From assembly GCF_003316635.1 (NCBI RefSeq), contig NZ_QNQP01000004.1:124001-188000 (forward strand): a DNA stretch of 64,000 nt. The letters are read 5' to 3'. The position numbers and the translations under genes were made by a program. The stretch comes from Roseovarius dicentrarchi. GTDB taxonomy: Bacteria; Pseudomonadota; Alphaproteobacteria; Rhodobacterales; Rhodobacteraceae. Below are positions 27,029 to 36,671 of this stretch, piece by piece. The notes under the pieces were generated by a model, which had not been told where the DNA came from, made no database searches, and saw only the letters and a program-made list of their open reading frames with translations. Within the stretch, counting starts at the first letter, position 1; each line of letters opens with the position of its first letter.

Positions 27029-28411
27029 ATGAGCGATATCCTGATTGTGGACGACGAGCGCGACATTCGCGAGCTGATCTCGGATATTCTGGGCGACGAG
27101 GGCTATACCACGCGCATGGCGGGCAATTCCGATGATGCCATGGCCGCCATCACCGCCGACCCGCCCGCGCTGTTGATCCTCGATATCTGGCTGAAAGACA
27201 GCAACATGGACGGGATCGACATCCTCAAAGCGGTCAAGCGCGACTATCCCGAGGTGCCGGTCGTGATCATTTCGGGCCATGGCAACATTGAAATCGCCGT
27301 CGCCGCGATCAAGCAGGGCGCGTATGATTTCATCGAAAAGCCGTTCAATATCGACCAGTTGATGGTGGTGATCCGTCGCGGCATGGAAACCAGCCGCCTG
27401 CGCCGCGAGAATACCAGCCTGAAACGGCGCGAGACGACGCCGGCCGACATGCTGGGCGAAAGCGCGCTGTTTCGTGCGCTCTTGGGCCAGCTGGACAAGG
27501 TGACACGCTCGAACGGGCGCGTGATGCTGACCGGGCCGGCCGGGTCCGGCAAGGAACTGGCCGCGCGCTATATCCACGTCAATTCCAACCGCGCGGCGGC
27601 ACCTTTCGTCGTGGTCGGCTGCGCCTCGATCGAGGCCGAGCGCATGGAAGAGGTGCTGTTTGGCCGCGAGTCCCCCGAAAAAGGCGTGGAGCCGGGCCTG
27701 CTGGAGGAGGCGAACGGCGGCGTGATCTATTTCGACGAGGTCGCCGATATGCCGCAGGGCACCCAAGGCAAGATCCTGCGCGTGCTGGTTGACCAGCAGT
27801 TTCTGCGCGTGGGCGGCGCGAACAAGGTGCAGGTGGATCTGCGCGTCATCTCCTCCACCTCGCGCGATCTGGAACAGGAAATCGCCGAAGGCCGGTTCCG
27901 CCGCGAGCTGTTTCACCGCCTGAACGTGGTGCCGATCGCCGTGCCATCGCTGGAGGAGCGGCGCGACGATATTCCGCTATTGGCCGAGTATTTCATCGAA
28001 ACGCTGAACAAAACCCAAGGCTTGCCGCTTCGCCCCCTCAGCAGCGAGGCGCGCGCGCAGCTTCAGACCATGTCATGGCCCGGCAACGTGCGCCAGCTGC
28101 GCAACATGATCGAGCGGGTCTTGATCCTGGGCGATGGCACCGGCGAGATCGAGCTGCGCGAGCTGCCCGGCGAGACGCAGAATGCCCCCGCCGACGGGCG
28201 CGTTGTGCTGTCCGGGTCGCTGGCGCTGATGCCGCTGCGCGAGGCCCGCGAGGCGTTCGAGCGGGAATATCTGCTGACGCAGATCAACCGCTATGGCGGC
28301 AATATCAGCCGCACCGCCGAATTCGTCGGAATGGAGCGCAGCGCGCTGCACCGCAAGCTGAAATCGCTGGGGGTCATGACGTCGGGCAAATCGCCGGCGC
28401 GGGCAGGTTGA
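27029..28411 (+). CDS. ntrX: Response regulator NtrX
   Basis: 460 residues. The receiver has phosphoacceptor Asp52 (LLILDIWLKDSNMDGID). The AAA+ domain has Walker A TGPAGSGKE and Walker B GGVIYFDEVADMP, intact here, but in place of GAFTGA is LFGRESPEKGVEPGLLEEA, as in other NtrX proteins. The C-terminal helix-turn-helix is GNISRTAEFVGMERSALHRKLKSLG. So contact with sigma-54 is not expected in the classical way. Starts two bases after the ntrY stop, co-transcribed and probably coupled. Confidence 0.95.
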   Translation: MSDILIVDDERDIRELISDILGDEGYTTRMAGNSDDAMAAITADPPALLILDIWLKDSNMDGIDILKAVKRDYPEVPVVIISGHGNIEIAVAAIKQGAYDFIEKPFNIDQLMVVIRRGMETSRLRRENTSLKRRETTPADMLGESALFRALLGQLDKVTRSNGRVMLTGPAGSGKELAARYIHVNSNRAAAPFVVVGCASIEAERMEEVLFGRESPEKGVEPGLLEEANGGVIYFDEVADMPQGTQGKILRVLVDQQFLRVGGANKVQVDLRVISSTSRDLEQEIAEGRFRRELFHRLNVVPIAVPSLEERRDDIPLLAEYFIETLNKTQGLPLRPLSSEARAQLQTMSWPGNVRQLRNMIERVLILGDGTGEIELRELPGETQNAPADGRVVLSGSLALMPLREAREAFEREYLLTQINRYGGNISRTAEFVGMERSALHRKLKSLGVMTSGKSPARAG

Positions 28412-28493
28412 TCCGCCGCGCCCGCCGCGCCAGATCATTTGACCGCCCTGCGATTGTCAGGCACATCAGGGCAGCAGCTTTGAAAGGCACGCC

Positions 28494-29870
28494 ATGAAGG
28501 TCATCATTTGCGGCGCAGGTCAGGTCGGGTGGCAGATCGCGCGCCATCTGTCGGGCGAAAACAACGACGTGACGGTTGTGGACAACAACCCCGATCTGGT
28601 GCGCCGCGCCACCGACACGCTGGATGTGCAGGGCCTGCACGGCTTTGCCAGCTATCCCGATGTGCTGGAGCGAGCCGGCGCGCGCGATGCCGACATGATC
28701 ATTGCCGCGACCCATTCGGACGAGGTGAACATGGTCACCTGTCAGGTTGCCCATTCGGTGTTCGCCATCAGTCGCAAGATTGCGCGCCTGCGCAGCCAGT
28801 CCTATCTGGACGCGATTTATTCCGATCTCTACCGCCGCGATCACATGCCCATCGACGTGGTGATCAGCCCCGAAAAAGAGGTGGCCGAGGCCGCGCTGCA
28901 ACGCCTTGCCGTGCCGGCCGCGTTTGATACCGAGCGGTTCATGGACGGCAAGGCGCAGCTGATGGGCCTGCGGCTGGACGAGGATTGCCCGGTCGTCAAC
29001 ACGCCGCTGCGCCAGCTGTCGGATCTGTTCTCAACCCTGCGCGTGGTTGTTCTGGCGGTGCGCCGCGGCGGGCATCTGTTCGCGCCGGAGGCCGGCGATC
29101 AGCTGTTTGTCGGTGACGAAGCTTACGTTTTCGCCCCGAACGAGGATATTCCCCGCACGCTGGAGGTGTTCGGCAAAGTCGTCCACAAACAGGAGCGGGT
29201 GGTGATCCTGGGCGGCGGCAATGTGGGCCTTGCCGTGGCCAAGGCGCTGGAGGCGCAGGGCCGCGGCCTGCGCGCCAAGATGATCGAGCGCAACCGCGGT
29301 ATTGCCGAACGCGCCGCCGATGCGCTGGAGCGGACCATCGTGCTGAACGGCGACGCGCTGGACCGGGCCATTTTGCACGAGGCCGGGATTGTCCGCGCCG
29401 ATGCGGTGCTGGCCGTCACCGACGATGACAAAACGAACCTGCTGGCCGCCGTGCGCGCCAAATCCGAGGGTTGCCCCTTTGCCATCGCGCTGATCAACGA
29501 CCCCACGCTGGTGCCTTTGCTGGAGCCGATTGGCGTGGACGCCTATATCAACCCGCGCGCCACCACGGTCAGCAGCATCCTGCGGCATATCCGGCATGGC
29601 CGGGTGCGCGGCGTCTATTCCATCGGCGACGCCGAGGCCGAGGTGATCGAGGCGCAGGTGATGTCGACCTCCTCGATCGCGGGCAGCATGATCCGCGACA
29701 TCGACTTCCCCGAAGGGGTGCTGGTCGGCGCGGTGCAGAAGGGCGACAAGATCCTGAAACCCACCGGCGCGATGCGCATCGACGAGGGCGACGTGATCGT
29801 GATCTTTGCCATGGCATCGGACGTGGAGCGGGTTCAGCAACTGCTTCAGGTCTCGGTCGATTTTTTCTAG
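28494..29870 (+). CDS. trkA: Trk potassium uptake regulatory subunit TrkA
   Basis: 458 residues with two RCK modules in tandem, each a Rossmann fold plus TrkA-C domain: MKVIICGAGQVGWQIARHL at the N-terminus and VVILGGGNVGLAVAKALEAQG at about residue 233. Acidic NAD(H)-binding ends follow (VVDNNPDLVRRATD, MIERNRGIAERAAD). It is the cytosolic nucleotide-sensing gate of the TrkH channel encoded next. AAGG upstream of ATG 28494; 82 bp after ntrX. Potassium supply and ntr genes in one cluster is a standard alphaproteobacterial order. Confidence 0.96.
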   Translation: MKVIICGAGQVGWQIARHLSGENNDVTVVDNNPDLVRRATDTLDVQGLHGFASYPDVLERAGARDADMIIAATHSDEVNMVTCQVAHSVFAISRKIARLRSQSYLDAIYSDLYRRDHMPIDVVISPEKEVAEAALQRLAVPAAFDTERFMDGKAQLMGLRLDEDCPVVNTPLRQLSDLFSTLRVVVLAVRRGGHLFAPEAGDQLFVGDEAYVFAPNEDIPRTLEVFGKVVHKQERVVILGGGNVGLAVAKALEAQGRGLRAKMIERNRGIAERAADALERTIVLNGDALDRAILHEAGIVRADAVLAVTDDDKTNLLAAVRAKSEGCPFAIALINDPTLVPLLEPIGVDAYINPRATTVSSILRHIRHGRVRGVYSIGDAEAEVIEAQVMSTSSIAGSMIRDIDFPEGVLVGAVQKGDKILKPTGAMRIDEGDVIVIFAMASDVERVQQLLQVSVDFF

Positions 29871-29873
29871 GGC

Positions 29874-31418
29874 ATGGTCGCGCGGTCCCGCATAACGCGC
29901 GCAACGCCGCTGGCCCGGCTGCCGCTGGTGCTGCTGTTGGCGGGGGTCGCGTCACTTGCCATGTTTGTGCCCGCATTTCATGCGCTGATGCTGGGCGATC
30001 ATACGGTGTCGCGCAGTTTTGCCTATTCGGGCGCGCTGGGGCTGGTTCTGATCGGGCTGATTGCGCTGGCCATGGGCGGCAACGCGCGGCGCGATGCCAG
30101 CGATCTGGACAACCTGCTGTCGCTGTGTCTGGCCTTTGCCGCGCTTCCGGTCTTTCTGGCCGTGCCGTTCTACGAGGGGCTGCGCACCACCAGCTTTCTG
30201 AACGCTTACTTCGAGATGGTGTCGTCCTTTACCACTACCGGCGCGACGCTGTTTGAAAAACCGGGCAGGCTGCCTGACAGCCTGCACTTGTGGCGTGGCA
30301 TGGTTGGCTGGATGGGCGGGCTGCTGATGTGGATCGCTGCGTCGGCGGTGCTGGCGCCGCTGAACCTGGGCGGGTTCGAGCTGACCGCGACCGCCGAGCC
30401 GGGGCAGAGCGACGATGCCCAGGGGCGGTTTCAGCGCGCCGGGTCCGGGCGCCGGGTTGTTCAGGTGACCGCAACGCTTGCGCCACTCTATATCGGGTTG
30501 ACCGGGGCGCTGTGGCTGTTTCTGGCGATTGGCGGCGATCGCCCGCTGGTGGCGTTGGTCCATGCGATGTCCACCATGGCGACCAGCGGCATATCCCCCA
30601 TCGGCGGCGTGGCAAATGCCGGGTCTGGCATCGGCGGCGAAGTGGTGATTTTCTTCTTCATGATGTTCGGGCTGTCGCGCCTGACCTTCACCGCCGATAC
30701 GCTGACATCGGCGCGGCCCGGCCTGCTGAACGATCCCGAATTCCGGCTGGGCATCGTGATCGTTCTGGGCGTGCCGCTGCTGCTGTTCTCGCGCCACTGG
30801 GTTGGCGCGTTCGATGTGGAACGGGTGGATGACCTGCCCTCGGCGCTGAGCGCGCTTTGGGGGGGCATGTTCAGCGTGCTGTCCTTCCTGTCCACCACCG
30901 GATTCGAAAGCGCGCATTGGGAACAGGCGCGCAGCTGGTCGGGGCTGGGCACGCCGGGGCTGATTCTGATGGGCGCCGCGCTGATGGGGGGCGGGGTCGC
31001 AACCACGGCGGGGGGCGTCAAGCTGCTGCGGGTCTATGCGCTTTATCTCAATGGTCAGCGCGAGATGGAGCGTTTGGTGCATCCTTCCTCGGTCGGGCGC
31101 GCGGGGGCGCGCAGCCGCCGGATGCGCAGGCAGGGCGCGTTTGTGGCGTGGATCTTCTTCATGATGTTCGCGATGTCGCTGGCGCTGGTCACGGTGGTCA
31201 TGGCCGCGCTGGGAATGACGTTCGAGCAGTCGGTCATTCTGGCCATCGCCGCATTGTCCACCACCGGCCCGCTGACCCAGATCGCGGGCGAGGCGCCGAT
31301 TGTCTTGAACGTCATGGCGCCTGCGGCCAAGCTGGTGATGTGCGCCGCGATGGTGCTGGGGCGGCTGGAAATGCTGGCGATCATCGCACTCATCACGCCC
31401 AGCATCTGGCGCGATTGA
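29874..31418 (+). CDS. trkH: Trk potassium uptake membrane subunit TrkH
   Basis: 514 residues, starting three bases after the trkA stop. About ten membrane helices with four re-entrant K+-selectivity segments that can be picked out: MVSSFTTTGATLFE, MSTMATSGISPIGG, FLSTTGFESAHWEQ and LSTTGPLTQIAGE, each with the T-x-G core. This is the pore of the low-affinity, TrkA-gated K+ system. Only the fourth segment lacks a longer consensus, as is usual in TrkH. Convergent neighbours none; hfq follows 172 bp later. Confidence 0.95.
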   Translation: MVARSRITRATPLARLPLVLLLAGVASLAMFVPAFHALMLGDHTVSRSFAYSGALGLVLIGLIALAMGGNARRDASDLDNLLSLCLAFAALPVFLAVPFYEGLRTTSFLNAYFEMVSSFTTTGATLFEKPGRLPDSLHLWRGMVGWMGGLLMWIAASAVLAPLNLGGFELTATAEPGQSDDAQGRFQRAGSGRRVVQVTATLAPLYIGLTGALWLFLAIGGDRPLVALVHAMSTMATSGISPIGGVANAGSGIGGEVVIFFFMMFGLSRLTFTADTLTSARPGLLNDPEFRLGIVIVLGVPLLLFSRHWVGAFDVERVDDLPSALSALWGGMFSVLSFLSTTGFESAHWEQARSWSGLGTPGLILMGAALMGGGVATTAGGVKLLRVYALYLNGQREMERLVHPSSVGRAGARSRRMRRQGAFVAWIFFMMFAMSLALVTVVMAALGMTFEQSVILAIAALSTTGPLTQIAGEAPIVLNVMAPAAKLVMCAAMVLGRLEMLAIIALITPSIWRD

Positions 31419-31590
31419 GGCAGGCCGCACCGCCTGCGCCGCCCGGCAATCCGGTTCTTTCGGGCAACTCTGCGCAACTGCTCGATTTTAGGGCTGGAAA
31501 GTCGCGCCGTGCCGCATCATATTGAACGGATATAAGCATCCGAAGCCGATCCGCGGCACTTGCAAGAAAAAATGGATTTGGGGACCAACT

Positions 31591-31830
31591 ATGGCATCTG
31601 AACGTCAGAACCTTCAGGACGTGTTCCTGAACCAAGTGCGCAAGACCAAGACGCCGGTAACGGTATTCTTGATCAACGGTGTGAAATTGCAGGGTGTCAT
31701 CACCTGGTTCGACAATTTCTGCATCCTGCTGCGCCGTGACGGTCAGTCGCAACTGGTGTATAAACACGCGGTTTCCACAATCATGCCATCGCAGCCCATC
31801 AGCCTCTATGACGGTGATGATGCGGCTTGA
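31591..31830 (+). CDS. hfq: RNA chaperone Hfq
   Basis: 79 residues from ATG 31591 (GGGGA 6 bp upstream); the longer ORF from 31522 is leader. The Sm1 motif ([35 protein letters not shown]) and Sm2 motif ([13 protein letters not shown]) are complete, with the distal/proximal RNA-binding residues Gln8-like QNLQD, KTKTPV and the YKHA histidine. The hexamer matches sRNAs to mRNAs. A short acidic tail (SLYDGDDAA) is typical for alphaproteobacteria. Followed by hflX, as in many proteobacteria. Confidence 0.97.
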   Translation: MASERQNLQDVFLNQVRKTKTPVTVFLINGVKLQGVITWFDNFCILLRRDGQSQLVYKHAVSTIMPSQPISLYDGDDAA

Positions 31831-31857
31831 TCCGCGCCATTCCTCAAGGGTGATTCA

Positions 31858-33204
31858 ATGACCGGCGACTTTGTCGAAGACGGTGACGATCCGCATACGC
31901 AGCGTTTGCTGAACCGCGACCGCAGCATTGAAACCAAATCCCGCGATACCCGCGCATGGGTGCTGCATCCGGATATCTACAAATCCGGCGGCCAGGCCCG
32001 CAAACCCAGCCTTGCACTGGAGGAGGCGACGTCACTGGCCCGCGCCCTGCCTGGGCTGCAGGTTGTCGGCGGCGGCGTTGTGCGCCTGCCCAAGGTCCAC
32101 CCCGGCAAGCTGTTTGGCAAGGGCAAGATCGCCGAACTGAAGGCCCAGTTCGAGGAGGCCGAGATCGAGCTGGTGCTGATCGACGGCCCCCTCAGCCCCG
32201 TGCAGCAGCGCAATCTGGAAAAGGATTGGGGCGTCAAGATACTGGACCGTACCGGCCTTATCCTGGAGATTTTCAGCGACCGCGCCGCCACGCGCGAGGG
32301 CGTGTTGCAGGTGGAAATGGCCGCGCTCAGCTATCAGCGCACGCGTCTGGTGCGCGCCTGGACCCACCTGGAGCGGCAGCGCGGTGGCCTCGGCTTTGTC
32401 GGTGGCCCCGGCGAGACGCAGATCGAGGCGGACCGCCGCGCCATTGACGACCATATCGTGCGCCTGCGCCGCCAGCTGGACAAGGTTGCCAAGACGCGGA
32501 CCCTGCACCGCGCCGCCCGCGCCAAGGTGCCGTTTCCCATCGTCGCGCTGGTCGGCTACACAAACGCCGGAAAATCGACGCTTTTCAACTACCTGACCGG
32601 CGCCGACGTGATGGCCAAGGATATGCTGTTCGCCACGCTGGACCCGACCATGCGGCGTATCGCGCTGCCCGGCGGCGGGCCTGAGGTGATCCTCAGCGAT
32701 ACGGTCGGGTTTATCTCGGACCTGCCGACAGAACTGGTCGCCGCGTTCCGCGCCACGCTGGAGGAGGTGCTGAGCGCCGATCTGATCCTGCATGTGCGCG
32801 ACATCGCCCACCCCGACAGCGACATGCAAAAGGCCGATGTCGAGGAGATCCTGACCAGCCTCAAGGTGGACGAGGAAACCCCGCTTCTGGAGGTCTGGAA
32901 CAAGATTGATCTGGTCGATGCGGCCGAGCATGACGCGCTGATCACACGCGCCGGGCGGTCCGAGAATGTGCAGGTCATCAGCTCGGTCACGGGCGAGGGG
33001 ATGCAGGCGCTGGTCGATCGCGTCGCGCAGATGCTGATGGGCGAGGCCCGCCGCGAGGAGGTATCGCTGCCCTATGCCGCAGGGCGCCAGCGCGCATGGC
33101 TGCACCAACACGGCCTGATCGAGGATGAGGCAGAGGGCGAGGATGGCTATCTGCTGACCGTCCGCTGGACCCCGCGCCAGCGCGCCGAGTTCGACGCGCT
33201 TTAA
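31858..33204 (+). CDS. hflX: Ribosome-associated GTPase HflX
   Basis: 448 residues. The N-terminal HflX domain (about 30-200) carries GKGKIAELKAQF, LSPVQQRNLEKDWGVKILDRTGLILEIFSDRAATREG and QVEMAALSYQRTRLVR. The G domain follows: GYTNAGKST (G1), SDTVGFISDLP (G3) and NKIDL (G4). HflX splits stalled 70S ribosomes, notably under heat stress. 27 bp after hfq. Its last base overlaps the stop of the convergent penicillin-acylase gene (33201-33204), an unusually tight convergence. Confidence 0.95.
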   Translation: MTGDFVEDGDDPHTQRLLNRDRSIETKSRDTRAWVLHPDIYKSGGQARKPSLALEEATSLARALPGLQVVGGGVVRLPKVHPGKLFGKGKIAELKAQFEEAEIELVLIDGPLSPVQQRNLEKDWGVKILDRTGLILEIFSDRAATREGVLQVEMAALSYQRTRLVRAWTHLERQRGGLGFVGGPGETQIEADRRAIDDHIVRLRRQLDKVAKTRTLHRAARAKVPFPIVALVGYTNAGKSTLFNYLTGADVMAKDMLFATLDPTMRRIALPGGGPEVILSDTVGFISDLPTELVAAFRATLEEVLSADLILHVRDIAHPDSDMQKADVEEILTSLKVDEETPLLEVWNKIDLVDAAEHDALITRAGRSENVQVISSVTGEGMQALVDRVAQMLMGEARREEVSLPYAAGRQRAWLHQHGLIEDEAEGEDGYLLTVRWTPRQRAEFDAL

Positions 33205-35675
33205 TCGGTTTCCTTGGGTGTCAGAACGGTGATGCCCACCGCGCCTGCGCGGGCCAGCTCGGGGTCCAGCGACATCGGGATGTATTCGCCGCGCCGCCAT
33301 AATTGCGCCAGATCGTCGTAATACCGGCTGAGAAAATGGCCCGATTGCCCGGTCGATATGACAAAGACGCTGCTGCCCGGATCAGCGAAATCATAGACCC
33401 CGCGATAGCCCGCGGCATGCACGTTCTGAAACGGGTTCGGCCCTTTGCCGCTGGTGCGCCCGCGTTGCAACGTGTGATCGCCGCCGCCGGTTGACTGGCG
33501 AATATTGACGAAATAGCGCAGTCCCGGCACCGAACCCAACACCGGATGATCCTGCACCGCCTGATGCGCGTCCCCCCAGCGCAGCGATTCCAGCGCCGTG
33601 CCGTAGCGGTCGGAAATCCAGACCAGCGCATCGTCCAGCGCCAGCCGCGCGATGTCGGGGCATGTCTCGACGGGCGAGGATTGCTTGACGTCGCACCACG
33701 CGGCGGCGCCGTCTATATTGCGAAACACCCGCTCGACAAAGACGGGGTCGGTATGGGTGAACTCTTCGGCCAGCGGCCCCAGCTCGTCACGGGCAAGGCG
33801 CTGGCCCAACGCGCGCAGCCATGCGGCGTAAATCAGCGGCTCGGGGCGGTGTTCGTTCATCTCGCCGTTCCATTCGGCCAGCAGCTCCAGCGCGCGCTGG
33901 CGCAGGCGCTGGGGGGTGCCTTCGGGCGCGCTTTCGCCGGTGAACCACAGATCGGCGGCGATCAGCGGCAACAGCGACCGCGCGGTAAAGCTGACCGTAT
34001 CCAGCTGCGCCTCGACAAAGCTGTCGCGGGTGTGGACCTCGCGGCCCTGCATCAGGCGCTGCCAGCGGTGGATACGCTGCGTGTCGCCCCAGCGGTGGCT
34101 GACATGCAGCGGAAAGGGGCGATCGACGATCTTGTTGTTGGTATTGCCCAGGATACCGCCGGCGGGGTCGGTGAATTCGGGATTTGCCGAATAGGGCAGC
34201 CGCCCCTGCCAGCGGTTATGCGCGATCCAGCCCCGGCTGGGCAGGCGCCCTTGGGTGTCATGTTCGCCATGGCGGCGGGGCATTGCGCCGACCATCTTCA
34301 TCGCGATGCGCGTCTGATCCACCACGGTCAGCACCTGCGCTGGCGCGACGAACTTTTCGCCTGCGGCCAGTGCCTCATCTACGCTGGCGGCGCGCATCAG
34401 GTCGATGCCGGCGCTCATGGTCGTGTCGCGCGGGCTAAGGGCGGTCCAGGACAACGATGCCACATGGCCGGGCGGGGTGATGGTGGCCAGATCATATTGC
34501 GATCCGGGCAAGACGGGGCCGTTTTCCGTGCTGCGCAGGGTCAGCGTGACGGGGGCGGCATCCTTGACCTTGATGATGGTGCCGCGGCTGATGAATTTGG
34601 CGTAGCCATCGGGTGTGCGATACTCCTCCGGGTTGTCGGGGTTCAGCTGTTCGATATGCACATCCTGATCGTCCAGATAGGCCGAGGTGATGCCCCAGCC
34701 CAGCGTATCGCTGCGCCCGCTCAGCACCAGCGGAACACCGGGGACGGTGGCGCCGATGACGCCGCCGGTCGACAGCTCCAGCCGGGCCAGATACCAGATC
34801 GACGGCGCGGTCAGACCCAGATGCGGATCATTGGCCAGCAGCGTGCCGCCCGCAGCCGAGCGTGCGGGCGCGGCGGCAAAGGCATTGGACGCGCCGGCCA
34901 GCGCGGGCGGGTTGATCGGCGACAACGCGCCCATATCGGCGGAGCCTTCGGCATAGCGGGGCAGTGCGCCGGGCGCGAAAAAGCTGGAGTATTTCGGCAA
35001 GGCGGCGACGCCGCCGCCGGGTGCGTCGGGCAAGATGTCCATCAATCGCGCCGGATCATCCAGCGCCAGCGACGTGCGCGCGCGCAAGACCTCGCTTTGC
35101 ATATGACCCGAGAGCTGCACGGCCAGCAATTTGATGATGGCAATGGAATCGGCAGGCACCCAAGGGGTGATGGGCGCGTTGAACAGGAACATTTCGGGCG
35201 CGCCGCGCCCCAGGGCGCTGTCATTGATTTCAGCCAGCCGGGCGTTGACGCCGCGCGCGTATGCCTCCAGCGCGGCGCGGGTGGCGGGATCCTGCCAGCG
35301 GACGGACGCGCGCGCGGCGCCGTAGATGTCGAACCGGCGCATCAGCTTGTCTATGGCCAGGCTGCGGGCGCCGAACACCTCGGACAGGCGCCCCTGCGCG
35401 GTGCGGCGCAGGATTGTCATCTGCCAAAGGCGGTCCTGCGCGTGGGCATATCCCAGCGCCTGAAACACGTCTGCCTCGGACTGGGCAAAGATATGCGGCA
35501 CGTTGGCATTGTCGCGCACGATTTCGACGGTGTCATCGAGGCCGGCGATGGCCAGCGATTTGTCATAATCAGGCAGGGACCGCGCCAGCAGGAAATAAAG
35601 GCCAAGCAGCGCCAGCAGGGACAGCGCGATCAGCGCGCCCGCAATCCGCATCAGCCATTTGAACATCTGCGCCAT
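33201..35675 (-). CDS. Penicillin acylase family (S45) N-terminal nucleophile hydrolase
   Basis: 824 residues from ATG 35675. A membrane anchor (about 8-31, IAGALIALSLLALLGLYFLL) is followed by the alpha domain (VEIVRDNANVPHIFAQSEADVFQALGYAHAQDRLWQM), a spacer, and the autocatalytic site GASN with nucleophile Ser263, which becomes the N-terminus of the beta chain (NAFAAAPARSAAGGTLLANDPHLGL). Family relatives include penicillin G acylase and acyl-homoserine-lactone acylases; the real substrate cannot be read from sequence. Longer in-frame upstream residues to 36056 are out of family. Convergent with hflX. Confidence 0.9.
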   Translation of the reverse strand: MAQMFKWLMRIAGALIALSLLALLGLYFLLARSLPDYDKSLAIAGLDDTVEIVRDNANVPHIFAQSEADVFQALGYAHAQDRLWQMTILRRTAQGRLSEVFGARSLAIDKLMRRFDIYGAARASVRWQDPATRAALEAYARGVNARLAEINDSALGRGAPEMFLFNAPITPWVPADSIAIIKLLAVQLSGHMQSEVLRARTSLALDDPARLMDILPDAPGGGVAALPKYSSFFAPGALPRYAEGSADMGALSPINPPALAGASNAFAAAPARSAAGGTLLANDPHLGLTAPSIWYLARLELSTGGVIGATVPGVPLVLSGRSDTLGWGITSAYLDDQDVHIEQLNPDNPEEYRTPDGYAKFISRGTIIKVKDAAPVTLTLRSTENGPVLPGSQYDLATITPPGHVASLSWTALSPRDTTMSAGIDLMRAASVDEALAAGEKFVAPAQVLTVVDQTRIAMKMVGAMPRRHGEHDTQGRLPSRGWIAHNRWQGRLPYSANPEFTDPAGGILGNTNNKIVDRPFPLHVSHRWGDTQRIHRWQRLMQGREVHTRDSFVEAQLDTVSFTARSLLPLIAADLWFTGESAPEGTPQRLRQRALELLAEWNGEMNEHRPEPLIYAAWLRALGQRLARDELGPLAEEFTHTDPVFVERVFRNIDGAAAWCDVKQSSPVETCPDIARLALDDALVWISDRYGTALESLRWGDAHQAVQDHPVLGSVPGLRYFVNIRQSTGGGDHTLQRGRTSGKGPNPFQNVHAAGYRGVYDFADPGSSVFVISTGQSGHFLSRYYDDLAQLWRRGEYIPMSLDPELARAGAVGITVLTPKETD

Positions 35676-35771
35676 GCCGCCCCGCCTTGCAATTTTGCCT
35701 GCGCAGGGGATAGTCAGAAACGGGGCCGGAAACAATGGCCCCGGCGGCAATGTGAACGGGGGAAAACGCGC

Positions 35772-36644
35772 ATGGCGAAACTTGCATTTCTGGGACTGGG
35801 TGTGATGGGATACCCGATGGCGGGCCATCTGGCGGCAGCGGGCCATGACGTGACGGTTTATAACCGCACCAATGCCAAGGCCGAAAAATGGGTGGCCGAA
35901 CATGGCGGCGCGCATGCCGCGACCCCGCGCGAGGCTGCGATGGGCGCCGATTTTGTTATGGCCTGCGTCGGCAATGACGACGATCTGCGCAGCGTTTGCC
36001 TGGGCGATGACGGGGCATTTGCCGGTATGGACAAGGGGGCGACATTTGTCGATCACACCACCGTTTCCGCCGCTGTCACGGCCGAATTATACAAGGCGGC
36101 CAGCGATGCGGGATTGCAGTTTGTCGATGCGCCGGTATCGGGCGGGCAGGCGGGGGCGGAAAACGGCCAGCTTTCGATCATGTGCGGCGGGGATGCCGCG
36201 GCCTATGACGCGGCCGAGCCGGTGATGAACATCTATGCCAAACTGTGCCGCCGCATCGGCGCGTCAGGCGCGGGCCAGATGACCAAGATGTGCAACCAGA
36301 TCGCCATAGCCGGATTGGTGCAGGGCCTGAGCGAGGCGCTGCATTTCGCGGAAAAGGCCGGGCTGGACGGGCGCGCGGTGGTCGAGGTGATATCCCAGGG
36401 CGCGGCGGGCAGCTGGCAAATGGCGAACCGGTACGAGACGATGCTGAATGACGCGTTCGAGCACGGGTTCGCGGTGGACTGGATGCGCAAGGATCTGGGG
36501 ATCTGCCTGAAGACAGCCGACGAAAATGGCGCATCCCTGCCGGTGACGGCGCTGGTCGATCAGTTCTACAAGGATGTGCAGAAGATGGGCGGCGGGCGCT
36601 GGGACACATCCAGCCTGTTCAAGCGGTTGCGCGAGATCGGCTGA
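35772..36644 (+). CDS. NAD(P)-dependent beta-hydroxyacid dehydrogenase (3-hydroxyisobutyrate dehydrogenase-like)
   Basis: 290 residues, the usual length. The N-terminal Rossmann motif is FLGLGVMGYPMAGHLAAAGH (about 5-24), then VYNRT, the substrate motif FVDAPVSGGQAGAENGQLSIMCGG, and the catalytic lysine in GQMTKMCNQ. The family includes 3-hydroxyisobutyrate, tartronate semialdehyde and glyoxylate reductases, and the SGGQAGA motif does not settle which. A link to valine breakdown through mmsA at the other end of the window is possible but not shown. Divergent from the acylase gene; convergent with the M23 gene across a terminator. Confidence 0.9.
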   Translation: MAKLAFLGLGVMGYPMAGHLAAAGHDVTVYNRTNAKAEKWVAEHGGAHAATPREAAMGADFVMACVGNDDDLRSVCLGDDGAFAGMDKGATFVDHTTVSAAVTAELYKAASDAGLQFVDAPVSGGQAGAENGQLSIMCGGDAAAYDAAEPVMNIYAKLCRRIGASGAGQMTKMCNQIAIAGLVQGLSEALHFAEKAGLDGRAVVEVISQGAAGSWQMANRYETMLNDAFEHGFAVDWMRKDLGICLKTADENGASLPVTALVDQFYKDVQKMGGGRWDTSSLFKRLREIG

Positions 36645-36671
36645 CGGCGCGCAGGCTGCCGGCGCTGGAAT

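Noticed and set aside
33546-35771. Long plus-strand ORF running through the acylase region into the dehydrogenase
   Set aside because: It is the antisense shadow of the acylase gene; real dehydrogenase starts at ATG 35772 with a Rossmann motif.
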